64,000 nt of DNA from Camelus bactrianus (GCF_048773025.1 NC_133540.1:83269501-83333500); one strand, 5' to 3'; numbered from the stretch's first letter, positions 1 to 12,339 are shown. Made by a program: numbers and translations. Notes: a model not told the origin generated them from the letters alone.

Positions 1-1020
1 TGACTGCCATGCTGACAATGCATTGCAGGGGATGAAAAGACATTTGCAGAATTTATATTTATATAACCTTAAAGCTTAAAGGGACCTCTAAGGACAGATA
101 GAGTCAATCCTACCTCTTACAACTGAGGGAAAAGACCAAAGTGAAACGATGAGTTAGTGGCAGCTCCAAGATATATCCAAGTGATCCAAGGATCGATGCA
201 GCACTGGGGGAGTGGGGGGTAGGGGTGCACACAACACTGCCCTTGTTGCTACAGCTGGAAGCAATGGCCACTGGGTCAACCCAGCCAGGGAGCGTCCACC
301 TGAATGCAGATGGAGTGCTAAGAGAAGCAAAGAGAAGAATTCATTTCTTCAAAGACTAAGAGCACTTGTAGGGATCCTAGTACAAACTCTGCCACTCAAC
401 ATACCACCTTGGACAGATCACGTTGCTTGTCTGGGTCTCAGGTTCCTCACTTACAAAACAAAACCATACAACTAGAGCATATGAATTCAAGGAGATTTTT
501 ACCCCTAAAATTCAGTTATTCTTAATACACTATGAATCTATCCTGACTAGGAAGAGGACTGAATTTCCATTACAGGAACTAACTTGTCGGGCATGAGGCA
601 AATGCAGGAAGCTTAATGAAAATACAGTAGAAATCATGGCAGCTTATCTTCAAGCATTGGGAAAAAGCAAATGTGTACAGAGCCAAGGTGTGAATTATGT
701 ATTTCATGTCCCGGAAAAGGAAGAAGGGAATTTCAGAAAAGAAGTGGGAGCCTAGGAACTACCACCAGAAATCCATGTGCCCTACCTCACCCTCTGTCCC
801 TTCTCATAGCACCCTCTCGTGGTCTGGCACTTTTCCACTAAGCAATTCCATCTCCTGTCATGCCCAAAATGTTCTAGGGAGTCAAGACTGCTCCAAAACA
901 CACAGAGGCTAAAGACAGACATTTCTGCATTTGGGTCAACTTGTTAACTCCCAGAAATAAATGGATACAAAATCTCAAACACATTCCTGCCTCTTCAAAT
1001 ATCTGTTATCACAGATGCAG
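1..1020 (+). other. AMTN: AMTN intron 2, 3' part (no coding exon seen)
   Basis: This stretch precedes the first AMTN exon visible in the window. By homology the exon before it carries the start codon and signal peptide, but no segment here encodes a hydrophobic leader followed by a GT donor, so that exon must lie left of the window. A MIR relic sits at about 345-470 and a weak CTCF-like motif at about 808-827. The open frames at 212-475 and 697-912 look like chance. Confidence 0.6.
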
Positions 1021-1101
1021 CTCAACCCCACTCTGGGACTTCCTCCAGCAAAGCTGGTTCCAGATCAGGCAACACCACTAAACCAACAGCAGCCAAATCC
1101 G
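1021..1101 (+). CDS. AMTN: AMTN exon 3
   Basis: The 81-bp exon encodes 27 residues beginning LNPTLGLPPAKL and ending NQQQPNP, followed by the donor gtaaga. It aligns with the mature N-terminus of human amelotin. Two in-frame acceptor AGs lie 6 bases apart, at 1014 and 1020. The downstream one gives the human-like start LNP; the upstream one would add M-Q. Confidence 0.93.
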
Positions 1102-4100
1102 GTAAGAGTTCTACAATAGGAAACATCTGCAGATGTTAAGGCTAGTGGATTTAAAATTAAGATTCACCCAAAATCTCATGACTGAGCAACAGAAAGAAAA
1201 GTTTTACTTGTGGGGGGAAAAACAAGAAATACACTGTTATGAAAACTTTGAGCAGGAAAAGAAATCCTCATTCTTTTTCCTTTTGTATAAATAGTAATTT
1301 GGTTTAGCAATGAAATCTAGTAAACTCTGAAAAGCAATAGCTACACCTATTGAGAAACTTTGCTCATCTGTTCCCTTGTGACATAATCATATATGGTATT
1401 TGCCAGAACTAGCAGGGATTAAGAGGCAGTCTATAAAAATGATTGCCCATTTCCTCATGGTTTTCTTAAATTCCATTGTTGCTGATGAGCTTATGAGTTA
1501 CTGTAAAATCTGTCTCTGAAGCGTATCTAAATACTTTTGAAAAGTGCATTATCTCTTGGCTACCCCTCATCTTCCCACTCCAACCCTTCCTTTGCTCAAA
1601 AGGACCCCTCCTTACCTACAACTAGACTTCGTGAACTAGTGCAGTAACACCAAAGTTTAAAGTTCTCTTTTTGGTCTCTGGACATTATGCAACACTCAAG
1701 TCAGGAGCTGACCCCCCTCCTTAAGAAACTCAGGCTTATACAATCTGGGGACCTTCTCTGAAAAAGAATACAAAATTAGATATGTAAAATTTATTGCTAA
1801 AGTGAATAATTAATAACGAGGCAAAAAATAAGAGTAAATTACACATTTTTAAGCTGATAAATACCTTCAACTAGGGCATTGTGAGGTTTTCTCTGAGGGC
1901 CACGGAAGGGAGCAATGCTAGTGAAAGTCCCTGAAGCTTCATCTTCACTTACCCTCATATTAAGGGTACAGGTTACTTGAGGATCTCCACCACTAACAGC
2001 ACAGTAAAATCAACCTTCTGTCTCATACAACAATTTCAATGCCCTGCAGGTCTTCCCTTCTTTAAGTCTAATACCATTGACACAGATGCTCACACTGGGG
2101 TCAGATCTGCAACTGGTAAGTACTCTTTTACATCATTTTAATATCCATAGTTAAATAAATATAATATCCAATGTTGAATGTATGTGTCTGTGTATCCACA
2201 GATGTACACATATACACATATTCATTGCAGATAAGCTGAAAGATGACAGAGAAAAGTCAAAAGAGACTTGGATGCTATTTGATACATCATAAAAGAGTTT
2301 TCTTAGCACGAGAAGCTCTAAAGGAATTAATCTAATTCTCAGGTCTTTACTTCTTTAGTTCTTCTCACCTCTTCTCCGAGCTCCCCTCCCCATTCCTGTG
2401 ATATCTTCCTCTCTGCCCCTACAACATCCACACACCCACACAAGGACTATGACCTCTATCATCACCCCAGCGACAGGAGCAAACAAGAAAGGGTAGAAAT
2501 ATGCACATACTTTTCATAGAATATCCTATAGTTTAATCTGTTTGGGTGATAAAATAATTAGTAAGTTTCTTTTCTGCTTAAAGTGGGTTTTTTTCCAGGG
2601 GTCAGATTTAAATACAGTATTAGATGATATCCAGACTAGATATCTTACTCTGATCATCACAATTTTCATAGAGATACCTATGAAGGAACTCATTTCTTCA
2701 TAAGAAAGCTATCAGAAAAATTCCAGAAATGAAATTTCTGTTATAGCCAAAAAGGAGAAAGCAAGGATAAAATCACCTAAGTAATACATAGGAGAATGGG
2801 TTAAATGCCAAAAAAAAAAAACTTAATATGAGAAAACTTAGTCCTGGGCTTCATAATTGTACTAATACACTCAACAAGTCTTTGAATTTCATTTCTAAAT
2901 CTAATTCCAAATACAATAGTATAGATTTGCATAGCAAATCCTCCCTTTAAATATATTTTACATTTAAATACAGCTTAGTTTCCTGAATGTGCAAACTGAA
3001 ACAACACAATGAAAATCTTCTTCACTGCCCTACAGCTAAATCCTGGGGTGGCACCTGGTTCCCAGACCCTCCCACTGACCCTGGGGGGACTGAACATGAA
3101 ACAGCAACTACAACCACAGGTAAGTTCAGCGGCCAGGCTTCAGCTTAACACTGGGGAGCATTTTCAATCGGGCGGAAACCAAAAGAGAAGAAAAGAATTT
3201 TTTCAAGGTTCTTGAAAGTTTTACCGAGGTAATTTGCAGAGAGAAGCCCCACTAAACACACAGCAGTTTGGGGTAGTGTGGTTCTTGCTGAAACCTTATG
3301 AAAACACACCCAGAAGGCTGAGCATGCTGCCCCATGACGCCTCTAGAACACATCTGTAATAGGTAACAGGAAATGTGCAGAGCTGGGGGAGACTGAGAAG
3401 TAAAGGTTGCAGGGGGATTGAGAGGGATCAGGATTCTTCTCCGGCTTGCTCTGTTTGCTTCTGAAGACTTTTCTGAGGGACCAAAATCATTCCAAAGGGA
3501 AAATAAGAGACAGATAAAGTTCGTTTTCAGCAAATCTAATCTCCTTCTTTTGGGTCCCTTTTTTCATGCCTCCTCTCAAGTCCTCAAGAATTCTCTAGTT
3601 TCTTCTCTCCTCCCACCACGATTTGCTTTCAGGAGAAACCCTGAAACCCCTCTCACACAGATATAAATGACATGCTAAGCACATCACCGCTTTCAGAAGT
3701 ATTTCAAGCGAAAATACAACGGTCCCTTTATGGCCAAATGGGTTATAGCTAACTTGTTCTTCGTAACACATTACCTCAGCCCTTATCATTCCCACATAAT
3801 GGTCTAATTTTTCGTAGAGGCTTTCTTGATTATTACATACATAGTATATGTTAATTAGAGAGAAAATACAGATAAGAAAAAAGACAATTCACCCATAAAC
3901 CTATCAGCCAGAATAAAACAGTCAGCATTCTAAGGCATGTACTTCCAGTCTTTGTTCTATGAATGTGAGTACAGTTTGTTAAAAAAAATATGTTTTTACT
4001 ATATCTAATGTTCTATAATCTCATTTTTCACATAACACATTTTGAATATCCTTTCCTATATTTTGAATATTCACTTATAATATTGTGAATACTTACAACA

Positions 4101-7100
4101 TTGTTTTTAATGACTGCTTATATTCTATCATAATGTAAAAAATTGGGGGTTTTTTTCAAAATTTTTGTTTCTATAAACAATACTACAGTGAACATCCTTT
4201 GACTAAGTCTTTGACCATATTGGTGATTATTTCCTTAAGACCAATTCTTAGGAATAGAATTTATGGATCCAAAGACATACAAAAATGTATGACTTTCAAT
4301 ACACATTTCCCAAATTATCAAGCATGAATATACCCTAACCATCTTCCTATCACTATGGACACCTCCAGGTTTTAATAATAGCAAGTTTGATTAGTAACTA
4401 TAATCAAAACTGAGTTTAATTGCCAAAATATTTTAAGCTTCTCAGTTTAAATTTTACATCACATGCAACTACTTTTTCTGTACCTTTGTCCAAAATAACA
4501 ACACAAGAAATACTATACTGCTTCATTTTCTCGTATTTGTAAAACTCTATAACTTATTTTTACATATTTTTAATATTGAGGTGTATACTTGTCTATCAGT
4601 CAGTACTTTTTTTTTTACAGACATATTAAAGCTTTCACTCAAAGTATTTCTGTTTATTTACATCTTAATAATAAAAGTGATCCTCTGAAAAGAATAGAGA
4701 GAGAAGCAAATAAAATGAGAATCTCTTTAATATGTGACCCTGGTATAATCCATCTGCCAACTACCCACCTTCAGTTTCAGTTGTTGCCCTGCTCTAACCT
4801 CAAAGTCAGACTTAGTACATCTTCATTTTCACCAAAGAATATATCCGCTGGAGTCAAAGGCATTAGTGGGCACTGTAGATGTTACTGAAGATTCAGTAGA
4901 GATGGGTTGACATGGCATGCTCCCCAACATGCAGTAATATAAATCAATCCCCTTTCTTGGTGGGATTCTTCAATGTCTCTAGGCTTTGCCACAACCAAGG
5001 GTCCCCATGCCTGCCTTATGCTGTGCGGCCTCAGACCCTCCGACTCTGCCTCTCCCTATGCAGAGTAGTTTACGTCCTCTGCCAGAAACTTGGGCACCTG
5101 TCCACATCTCTCATTTACCTAAGCAAGGCCAATATGATTAAGAGTGAACTCTAGAACCACAAAACTTCTAGTCAAATCCCAGCTCTCCAGGGTGGCCAAG
5201 TTACTTAAACTTCTGTGGCTCACTCTCCTCATAATGTAAAGTAGGAATTAATTAAAATCTACCGCTATAGCTATTAGAAGGATTAAATGAGCAAATTTAT
5301 ATAAAATCTTAGAACAGTGCCTGTCACGTGGAAATCACTCAGTAAGTGTTAGCTATTATTATTTCAAGCAATTTCTCTACCAAAAACTAATAATTTTTCT
5401 TCTTAGCGCTGCATTGGTGTTACATTATTAAATTATTTTCATTACAGTTTTTATTTAGACATCTGTGGTTTTCTCTTTGTATCTTTTTGTTCCTTCCAAT
5501 TTGCTTTAAAAGAAGAAATTTCAATTTTGTTTTCTCCCAAATCCTGTGTCCCTTCTCTTCAATCTCCTTTTCCATTGCCATCTTGAAGATACGTTGCTTT
5601 TTGTCATTAGCGAAGCATCTGGCTGAGAAGAAAGCTTTTTCTTCAATGTGTGTACTTTTTACCTTTTGGCATTATGAGTATTATTGTACAAATTGCCTTG
5701 AGAAATAATAAAGTTGAGTCTTCTTGTAAGACTTTAGTATTAAAAGTCCCATTTTGGTTTAGTTTTGGGGTTTTTTTTTTTACTTTTTCTTTAATTGAAG
5801 TATAGTCAGTTTACAATGTTGTGTCAATATCTGGTGTACAGTCATACATGAATATACATATATACATATATATTCTTTTTTACTGTAAGCTACTACAAGG
5901 TATCAAATATAGTTCCCTGTGCTATACAGTATAAACTTGTTTGTCTATTTTATTTATACCAGTCAGTACCTGCAAATCTCGAACTCCCAATTTATCCCTT
6001 CCCACATCCTTCCCCCTAGTAACCATAAATTTATTTTCCATTTTGGTAACTTCTGTGACATTATGTGAATTTCTATAGAAATAAAAATAAACCTTGGAAC
6101 CCTAGTTTTTATTTGACAAACCGTAACTTTAGTTCTTAGATTGCTAGAGCACACCAGCATCTCACCCAAGTCTTTTCAACTATAAATTCATAGCATTTAC
6201 AAAGTTGTCAGTGACCAGTATTTCTCACTTAGCTCTAAGAGCTCTACTAGGATTGGGGTCCACACTTTCTGAGCAGTGCTCGATTTTAATAGCAAAATAT
6301 CCAGGTAATCATTATGAGACTAAATACATATGCTTCAAGAAATCTTTGTATTTTAAAATATCCATTCCATGTTTTCATGTGTCTTCTGAGATGCCATAGA
6401 AAAGAAATATGCATTTTATCATCATGACTACTTGGAATAATTTTAAGTTTGGAGATAGCCTGAGATCAAAATTATTTTTTGTTCATCCAATTTACTAACT
6501 TCTACCTTTTAAATGTGCTGCCTTGGACTGGTTTCTAAATCTCTCTGAGTCTAATTTTCTTTTTCAAATGAATGAGTACCAATTCCAATCTGGCTCTATG
6601 AGTCTACATCTATCATTATAGATGACACATTCATACAAATAGTTGTTCAACACATATTGTATACTTTTAAGAAAGTCTCAATATTTATATCATCTGCCAG
6701 AACTTACCTTTTAATATCTCTTTTACTAAATTTTTCACTTTTTTTTTTTCAGATATTACCAGTTATAGTAGCACACCTTGGAGTCCAGGTAAGATTATTT
6801 TGTAATAAGATTTTTATTTTAAATCATCTTAGCATGAAATATTTAATCCTGTCTCAATTCACCAGATAGTCACCAAGTTTCCTATCTACTTTGCACCTTA
6901 TAGACACTGATAATAACAAGAACTAACACTTACTGAGCACTTACTATGTGCCAGGTACTGAGCTAAGCACCTTTTTATTTATTATGTACTACCTCACCTA
7001 ATCTTCAAAGCAAACTTTTATAGACAATATATTTATTTCCAATTTGAAGATGAGTACCGGCAATCTTATAGTTACTCAGTTACAATCACACAGTTAGTAG

Positions 7101-10100
7101 TAAATGTCACAGATGAAGCAAACAATCATTTAAACCACAGTGTTAAAACAAATTAATGGACTTACCTAATAATTAATAATTTGGGGAATTTTTAATCTCA
7201 AGTTTACTTATTAACTATATACCTTTTCCCTGAAAATAATAAAACATTTTCATCTCTCCCTATTTTCCTTTATGAAAGGTAACTCTTGAGATCAATGATA
7301 AAATCACCAAGAGCCAAGATCAAATATGAGCATCAGATGGCAGCTTTTACTTCTAAAAGCGGAATCAAATATAAAATTCACATTAAATTTTATTTAACTT
7401 TATTAAAGTTTATGTGCAAATATATTGATCAAAATAATTTTTATAGTAGAGAAGATTAGGCGCAAATTAAATTTAAACAAAAGGAAAATTATTAAGTAAA
7501 CTGTACAACATAAAAGCAAATAAATATACTTCTGACCATTCAGAAGTATATTCATTAAAATTTGTTGGTAATATGGCTAAACGATTATCATGTTGTATTA
7601 AAAGAAAAAGTAAGACAAATTGTATAAACAACATGACTTCTAGTATGTTAAAAAGAAATGTTTGAAAAGCATCTGGAGAAAATATATCAAATTCTGCATA
7701 ATGGGATTATATTTTTTTCTTTATTGCTTTCTGCAAAGTCCAAGTTTCCTCTAATATGCATCTATTACTTAATAATAGAAATATATATAATTTTTTAAAT
7801 GCAGAAGACTTCCCATCACTCAGATAATAAATGTTAGCAGTGCAATATCATGTGCTGACTTGAGTTTTGTGATACAAGTCACAAAGGCAGTTTAAACTAT
7901 TATTGAAAATTAAAAATGTATACATCTTTTTTATAATCTTTAAAATTATTTTAAGTTTTAAAGTTATGTTTTATATATGTTGCCTCAAATATATTAAAAG
8001 TTGCCTAATAATCTGTGTTATTATTTTCCTTTTAGGGTACTATCCTAAGCTCAGAAGAATTGGTAAAAAAAAAATTTTTTTAATTACTAGCATTTCAAAT
8101 TCTTTTCACTGCTACCACAATGCTGTTTTCTTTTTTTTTTTTTTTTTAATATAATGCTTTCATATAGTCTCTTTTGACCACAAAACCTAAACCTGGTGCA
8201 TACTACAATGAACTGAACATTTTTATAGGTTTTTGCATTAGATAAATCCTTTGTCCAGCTGGGGATTTCATCATCCTTCTCCATCTACTTTCCCATTAAC
8301 TTGACTTAGCTTTTGTTCTCTATATTTGATGTTAGATTCAGTTCTATCCCGAAAGCCAATGCATATTTTTACACTTTAGATTGATTAAAATATAGGACTG
8401 TTAGTTATTGAAATGCATGCAGATGTAGAACAATACATATATTGGTATTTATTGCAGGAAAGATTTATTTTCTTGACAAATTTTTAATTCTTGTAGGAAA
8501 TTATCCTCTTATGGTGATGAATGAACTCTTCACTATACATATGAATAATTAGAGGGCTGAACCTAGGTAAAATTCATATTACCATTACTAAACACTTCTA
8601 TACATTTCCCCATAAGTCATTTTTAGAAAAAAAGTGACTTGAATTAATGTGGTATCTAAACATGATACTGAACTAAAGAGTTGAGGCAATATCTGGGAAG
8701 ACAGTTCTTTAAATATTTCTATTATGGAAAAGGTAGAGACTTGCTAGACTGTCCATAAATAAAATAAAGTAACAATTTTGCCAACATTTATACACGAGCA
8801 CCCATATCTACCAGTTATTGACCCAATTGTGTAAAACAGGGATTTTAGTAGACCTTTTTACACATATTGCCTCTAATCCTCAACAAATTACAAAACAGAG
8901 ATTTTTAGTCCAGCTTTACAGAAATAGAAACTGTGGCTCTGAAAGCTTACTCAACTTAGGTCCCAAGGTCAAAAAAGAATAGATCCAGATAGAAAATCAT
9001 TCTTCTATCCACTGTACCAGTGGTTTTCATTTTTTTTTTTTAGTGAAATCCATAGTAACAGCTATATTTTTCATGCAGCCAACACATATGCATTTTATGA
9101 AACAATATTTACCCTTAACATATAGAATGCACTTGGTAATTTATAATCTATTATTGTTGTCTTATTTTTAAATGATGGTACCACCCACTTTCTTTATTTC
9201 AAATGCATGGATGTCACAACCCCTAACCTGAAAACTTCTGTACTCTACTCCTGTCTCTTATCCGGCATAAGTCTAATTCTGGTTTCAGTACAACATAAAT
9301 CTAAGACAGTGTTTTCCAAACTTCAGTCCTGGACCATCAAACCAGGACAACTTGGAGTGCTGGTTGAAAGTGCATATTTCTACCTCTTAAGTGGCTCTTA
9401 TGCAAATTAACAATTGAGAACCGCACTCAAGGAAATGGACCTGTATCTTAATTATGAGACTTCAACCCTTTTTGTTCTTTGAGAATGCCATCGAACTCTC
9501 TCTAAAACCAGCTGATTTCAAATTATTTCTTCTTTGGAAGAAATTTCACAGTAATTTTTTCCCAGGGGGAAAAAAGAACAATTGTAGGCAGCAACAGCAT
9601 TCATTACCAGTGTGCAAATCATTGACAGTCCAATAGAGAGGAGATCCACTGAATAACCTCAAGGAATACACCAGTGGCCGAATTACCAAAAGAAAGATTT
9701 CTGACTAAATATTCCAATGCCTTTGAAAAATACCTTAAAAGAAATCTGAAGGGATACAATCCATGAGAGAAGGATTGATTGAATTAATTTTTCCATTAAT
9801 TTTATCTCTTAAATTACTTTAAAATATATATGGGTGAAAGACTATGATTTGGGTCAATAACACAGATGCAACCCACTGTAATTGTATGGATTCTCTGCCT
9901 TAGCTCTACCTCCAGCTGTACCTGATATGAACAAATTATGCATTATTCCTTTTCCTGGGCCTGACTTGATTCTGGCTCTCCCTTCCTGAGGGAAATGGAG
10001 CACATCAAGGAATCCTAGTAATGAAACCAGCATCAGGCTTGGCTCAGGTCGGGGCGGCATTTCCTCCGAGGAAGGCTCAATCTTTACTGGCTCTACCCTC

Positions 10101-11166
10101 TCCATCTGCAAATCCTACCCAAACTTGCTACCCACCAAGAAGAAAAAGGTGGTTGACCAACCTTAAAATGTGTTCTTTTGACTTTGTTTTCTTTTTCCTT
10201 CCCTCATTCCAGCCAGCAGCCCCACAAATCTTCACAGGCCTTATCTTCCATCCCTTGTTCCCTGGAGCCATCCAGCCCACCAGTCAGGCTAATCCAGATG
10301 TCCAGAACGGAATCCTTCCTGCAGGACAAGCAGGAGTAAATTCTGCCAACCAGGGAACGCCATGGGGCCCCCTCCCAACTCCCAGTGGCACAGATGATGA
10401 CTTTGTAGTGACCACCCCTGCAGGCATCCAAAGGGGCACACACACTATGGAGGAAACCACCACACCATCGCCAAATGGTAAATTCTCCAAGCCGCTCATG
10501 TGCCCCTGGGCCATGAAAGTCATCTGCAAAGTGGAAGGAGAGTTCTTGCCTTGACAAATGCAGATCCCAGTAATACCAGGGAGCCCTTTTACTCATCACA
10601 TTTGATTGCAGCAATGTGAGGGAGTGTTTTCACTAGGCTACCAACCCTATCAAATCTACCAGAAAGAAGACATGTAATTGCTGGCATAACTTATCTTCTA
10701 TGTTAAATCAGAGCTAGAAATATTTGGAAACAAACGGTGCTCTCCCTTTCCCATCCTCCCCGCCCCCACAACCCTCAAACACACACAGGACACAGTTAAT
10801 CAATCAAGATATTCTTTTCTCCTCCCTAATCATGGATGAGTCTCAGAATCTTCCTAACAAAAGGTTGCAAGCAGCCACTAGTAATAGATGCAGTTAGCAC
10901 AGTAGATGAACCCATGTGCCATTCCCCTCAGATGGAACTTTTAAAATGTGGCAAAAATAAGCTCTTCTAGCACCAACAGAGATAATCGTTTAATCTGTGA
11001 GGATGTCCAGACCCAAGTGTTCCAAATGTCCAAATGGACAAAAGGATGATTCGCTATTGATACTTTTGACCCTAGAAAAGAAATTTTGATCTCAAATTAA
11101 AATGTTTAAATTCAATGCTTTTACCTAAATTTAAAAGTGTTTTATTTTCTTCCAGGAATTCAGTAA
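1021..11166 (+). CDS. AMTN: Amelotin, 3' part of gene (exons equivalent to human 3-9)
   Basis: Amelotin is a small secreted protein of the SCPP family, made by maturation-stage ameloblasts and placed in the basal lamina between enamel and cells, where it supports late enamel mineralisation and junctional-epithelium attachment (family knowledge). Seven exons are visible: 1021-1101, 2050-2115, 3036-3119, 6753-6788, 8036-8062, 10213-10477 and 11156-11166. All have AG acceptors and GT donors and together encode 189 residues, matching human amelotin (209 aa) once a signal-peptide exon of about 19 residues is added. Recognisable segments are LGLPPAKL, SLIPLTQMLTLG, PLTLGGLN, the acidic GTILSSEEL, PQIFTGLI, LPTPSGTDDDF and TTPAGIQR. 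All introns are phase 0 except the last, which is phase 1. The gene is rich in P, Q, T and S with no cysteine, as usual. Start codon, signal peptide and promoter are outside the window. AMBN follows about 27 kb downstream on the same strand. Confidence 0.96.
1102..2049 (+). other. AMTN: AMTN intron 3
   Basis: The intron is phase 0, with donor gtaaga and acceptor tgcag. No repeat family or further exon was recognised inside it. Confidence 0.85.
2050..2115 (+). CDS. AMTN: AMTN exon 4
   Basis: The 66-bp exon encodes 22 residues, VFPSLSLIPLTQMLTLG followed by SDLQL. It is almost identical to human exon 4, including the IPLT segment. Acceptor tgcag, donor gtaagt. Confidence 0.95.
2116..3035 (+). 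other. AMTN: AMTN intron 4
   Basis: Phase 0 intron, about 0.9 kb and AT-rich. No repeat was recognised beyond a short A-run near 2810. Confidence 0.85.
3036..3119 (+). CDS. AMTN: AMTN exon 5
   Basis: The 84-bp exon encodes 28 residues including PLTLGGLNMKQQLQPQ, matching the human PLTLGGLN-VQQQLHPH segment. It is about two codons shorter than my recollection of the human exon. Acceptor tacag, donor gtaagt. Confidence 0.94.
3845..4330. repeat. Old L1M/ME-like LINE fragment
   Basis: The wording (extension of a primer-like AT-rich track, then a segment around 'aacaatactacagtgaacatcc' split over 4170-4200 and 'ggaatagaatttatgg') follows the common L1ME-type 3' sequence. Related copies in the same orientation lie at 17720-18060 and, in part, 26250-26400. 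Subfamily and strand were not fixed. Confidence 0.55.
5145..5365 (+). repeat. MIR SINE
   Basis: The order of segments matches MIR in sense: 'caaatcccagctct', 'gttacttaaacttctgtgg', 'ggattaaatgagc', 'cttagaacagtgcctg' and 'agtaagtgttagctattatt'. It is an ancient mammalian tRNA-derived SINE, strongly diverged. Confidence 0.8.
5771..6060 (-). mobile_element. L1 3' end (antisense), cetartiodactyl/camelid type
   Basis: A T-run at 5771-5781 is the element's tail read in reverse. It is followed by the 3' UTR wording typical of camelid and other cetartiodactyl L1s ('ttacaatgttgtgtc', 'atagttccctgtgctatac', 'agtataaacttg'). Only the last 0.3 kb is present, a usual 5'-truncated insertion, lying within AMTN intron 5. 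Confidence 0.8.
6753..6788 (+). CDS. AMTN: AMTN exon 6
   Basis: The 36-bp micro-exon encodes ILPVIVAHLGVQ (human VLPIFVTQLGAQ). It is preceded by a strong T-rich tract with tttcag and followed by gtaaga. Phase 0 on both sides. Confidence 0.93.
6789..8035 (+). other. AMTN: AMTN intron 6
   Basis: Phase 0, AT-rich intron. It contains an antisense MIR at 6918-7140; nothing else was recognised. Confidence 0.85.
6918..7140 (-). repeat. MIR SINE (antisense)
   Basis: The antisense MIR wording 'acttactgagcacttactat', 'gtgccaggtactgagctaag' and 'cacacagttagtag' appears in the expected order. Confidence 0.8.
8036..8062 (+). CDS. AMTN: AMTN exon 7 (SSEE micro-exon)
   Basis: The 27-bp exon encodes GTILSSEEL, identical to human. 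The SSEE sequence contains S-x-E phosphorylation sites of the secretory kinase FAM20C, a shared property of SCPP proteins. Acceptor ttttag, donor gtaaaa. A matching exon occurs in AMBN at 47628-47672. Confidence 0.94.
8850..9030 (-). repeat. Diverged MIR (antisense)
   Basis: MIR-like order of 'cctctaatcctcaaca', 'tttacagaaatagaaactg' and 'gtcccaaggtca'. It is strongly diverged. Confidence 0.5.
9307..9427 (+). mobile_element. MER5-like hAT-Charlie DNA transposon relic
   Basis: The ends 'cagtgttttccaaactt' and 'attgagaaccgcact' resemble the terminal inverted repeats of MER5-type elements. Non-autonomous and about 120 bp long. Confidence 0.5.
10213..10477 (+). CDS. AMTN: AMTN exon 8 (large exon)
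   Basis: The 265-bp exon encodes the C-terminal half: PAAPQIFTGLIFHPLFPG, then NPDVQNG, LPAGQAGVN, LPTPSGTDDDF, TTPAGIQRG and an acidic, threonine-rich tail. Only the acceptor AG at 10211-10212 keeps frame; other nearby AGs (10216, 10219) would shift it. This adds residues PAA before the PQIF that starts the human exon. The exon ends in phase 1 inside a glycine codon, with donor gtaaat. Confidence 0.95.
10478..11155 (+). other. AMTN: AMTN intron 8 (phase 1)
   Basis: The last intron is the only phase 1 intron of the visible gene. No repeat was recognised. Confidence 0.85.
11156..11166 (+). CDS. AMTN: AMTN exon 9 coding part and stop
   Basis: After acceptor ttccag, the 11 coding bases complete the split glycine and give I-Q and TAA, the exact C-terminus NGIQ-stop of human amelotin. 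The rest of the exon is 3' UTR. Confidence 0.94.
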
Positions 11167-11455
11167 GCTGTCTCAAATTTTTTCAACTAAGCCGCCTCAA
11201 ATGTGGTGACACATGAGAATCTTTTTCATTGATCATATTACAGAATAGGCTGAGACACACTGGAGAGTATCAGAAGAAATTCATTCTTAGTTTACCTATA
11301 GAAATGTTCTTGAAATTTCTGAAAATATATACTTCCTGGAGAATACTGACTTCTGAAATAGAATTAAACGGATAAATTTGTCTTTGAAATATAACATTAT
11401 GCCACTTTGGACCTGGATGATATATATATTAAAATGTATTTTGAAATTGACTCTT
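11167..11455 (+). terminator. AMTN: AMTN 3' UTR with candidate poly(A) signal
   Basis: An ATTAAA variant signal lies at 11428-11433, about 265 bases after the stop. A T-rich, GU-like stretch follows near 11450. The true cleavage site cannot be confirmed from sequence alone. Confidence 0.45.
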
Positions 11456-12339
11456 TTTCTTCTTTGCGGAGTTGGGGGTTGGTGAAAGAAAGTCAGACCA
11501 TTTCAGAAACTCCATCACCTCAGGACACCTAGGTGATTACTCACAGCCTGGACTTTCTCTGGAAGCAGGCAGTGCAGCAGTCATGGCAGTGGACATCCAG
11601 CTGTCTAAGGACAAGTTCTAATTTCTTCACAACCACCTTAAGACCCACTGTCTCCCATAGGAGCCACAAATTTAATTTTCAACAAGCAAATTAATTGCAA
11701 ATTAAAAGCAAATTATATGTGCATCTAAAATATGCAGAAGCCAAAAATTATGTCATATTGCCTATCCTCAAGCTGCTTATATACTAGTGATTCTGGCATT
11801 TAATGTTTAGTTTGGTATGTCTGAGAGTTAGCAATGACATTGATAAAAGTACTCACTAAAGAAGAAACTCTTGCTCTGCACATCTAAAAGGTAGAATTTA
11901 ATCTTATTTAAGTGTATAGCCCAGACCATTGCACTCCATTCAGAGTGGGAGGGACTGAGAGGCATTAACACAAACTACAGAGAGGCCCCACGTAGGAAAG
12001 ACATGGGCATTGAATTTAAACATTTTCACTTGAGATCAACAGATATTTATAACATTTCCCACTATATTTTCATCAGCCTCATCAGTATGGAACAAACCTA
12101 AATATATACTCACAAAATATATTCCATGTTAAATTTTTCAGATGGTTAAAAATTTAGTAGTGGCTAAAGATTTATTACCCACGGTGTTTTAGATGTGCAG
12201 AGCTGAATAACATATTATGAATTTTCAAGATTTTTTTAGTCAAATGAGAGTAAATTATTTTGCCATTAGTGTCATGTGATACTTACTACAAGTGTTAATC
12301 GAAAGATTTCCTAGGTAACCCTCTATAGAAAAAAAAGAG
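11456..12339. other. Intergenic, no feature recognised
   Basis: Mostly unique-looking sequence downstream of AMTN. No repeat, exon or RNA gene was recognised. Confidence 0.5.

Larger units (their letters stand above)
3120..6752 (+). other. AMTN: AMTN intron 5
   Basis: Phase 0 intron of 3.6 kb, the largest in the visible part of the gene. It holds an old L1-like block at about 3845-4330, a MIR at 5145-5365 and an antisense L1 3' end at 5771-6060. The opposing open frames near 3252-3795 look like chance. Confidence 0.85.
8063..10212 (+). other. AMTN: AMTN intron 7
   Basis: Phase 0 intron of 2.15 kb. It holds an antisense MIR remnant at 8850-9030 and a MER5-like DNA transposon relic at 9307-9427. 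Homopolymer T runs lie near 8131-8147 and 9030. Confidence 0.85.

Noticed and set aside
10204-10614. 136-codon minus-strand frame opposite AMTN exon 8
   Set aside because: Antisense shadow of the conserved AMTN exon.
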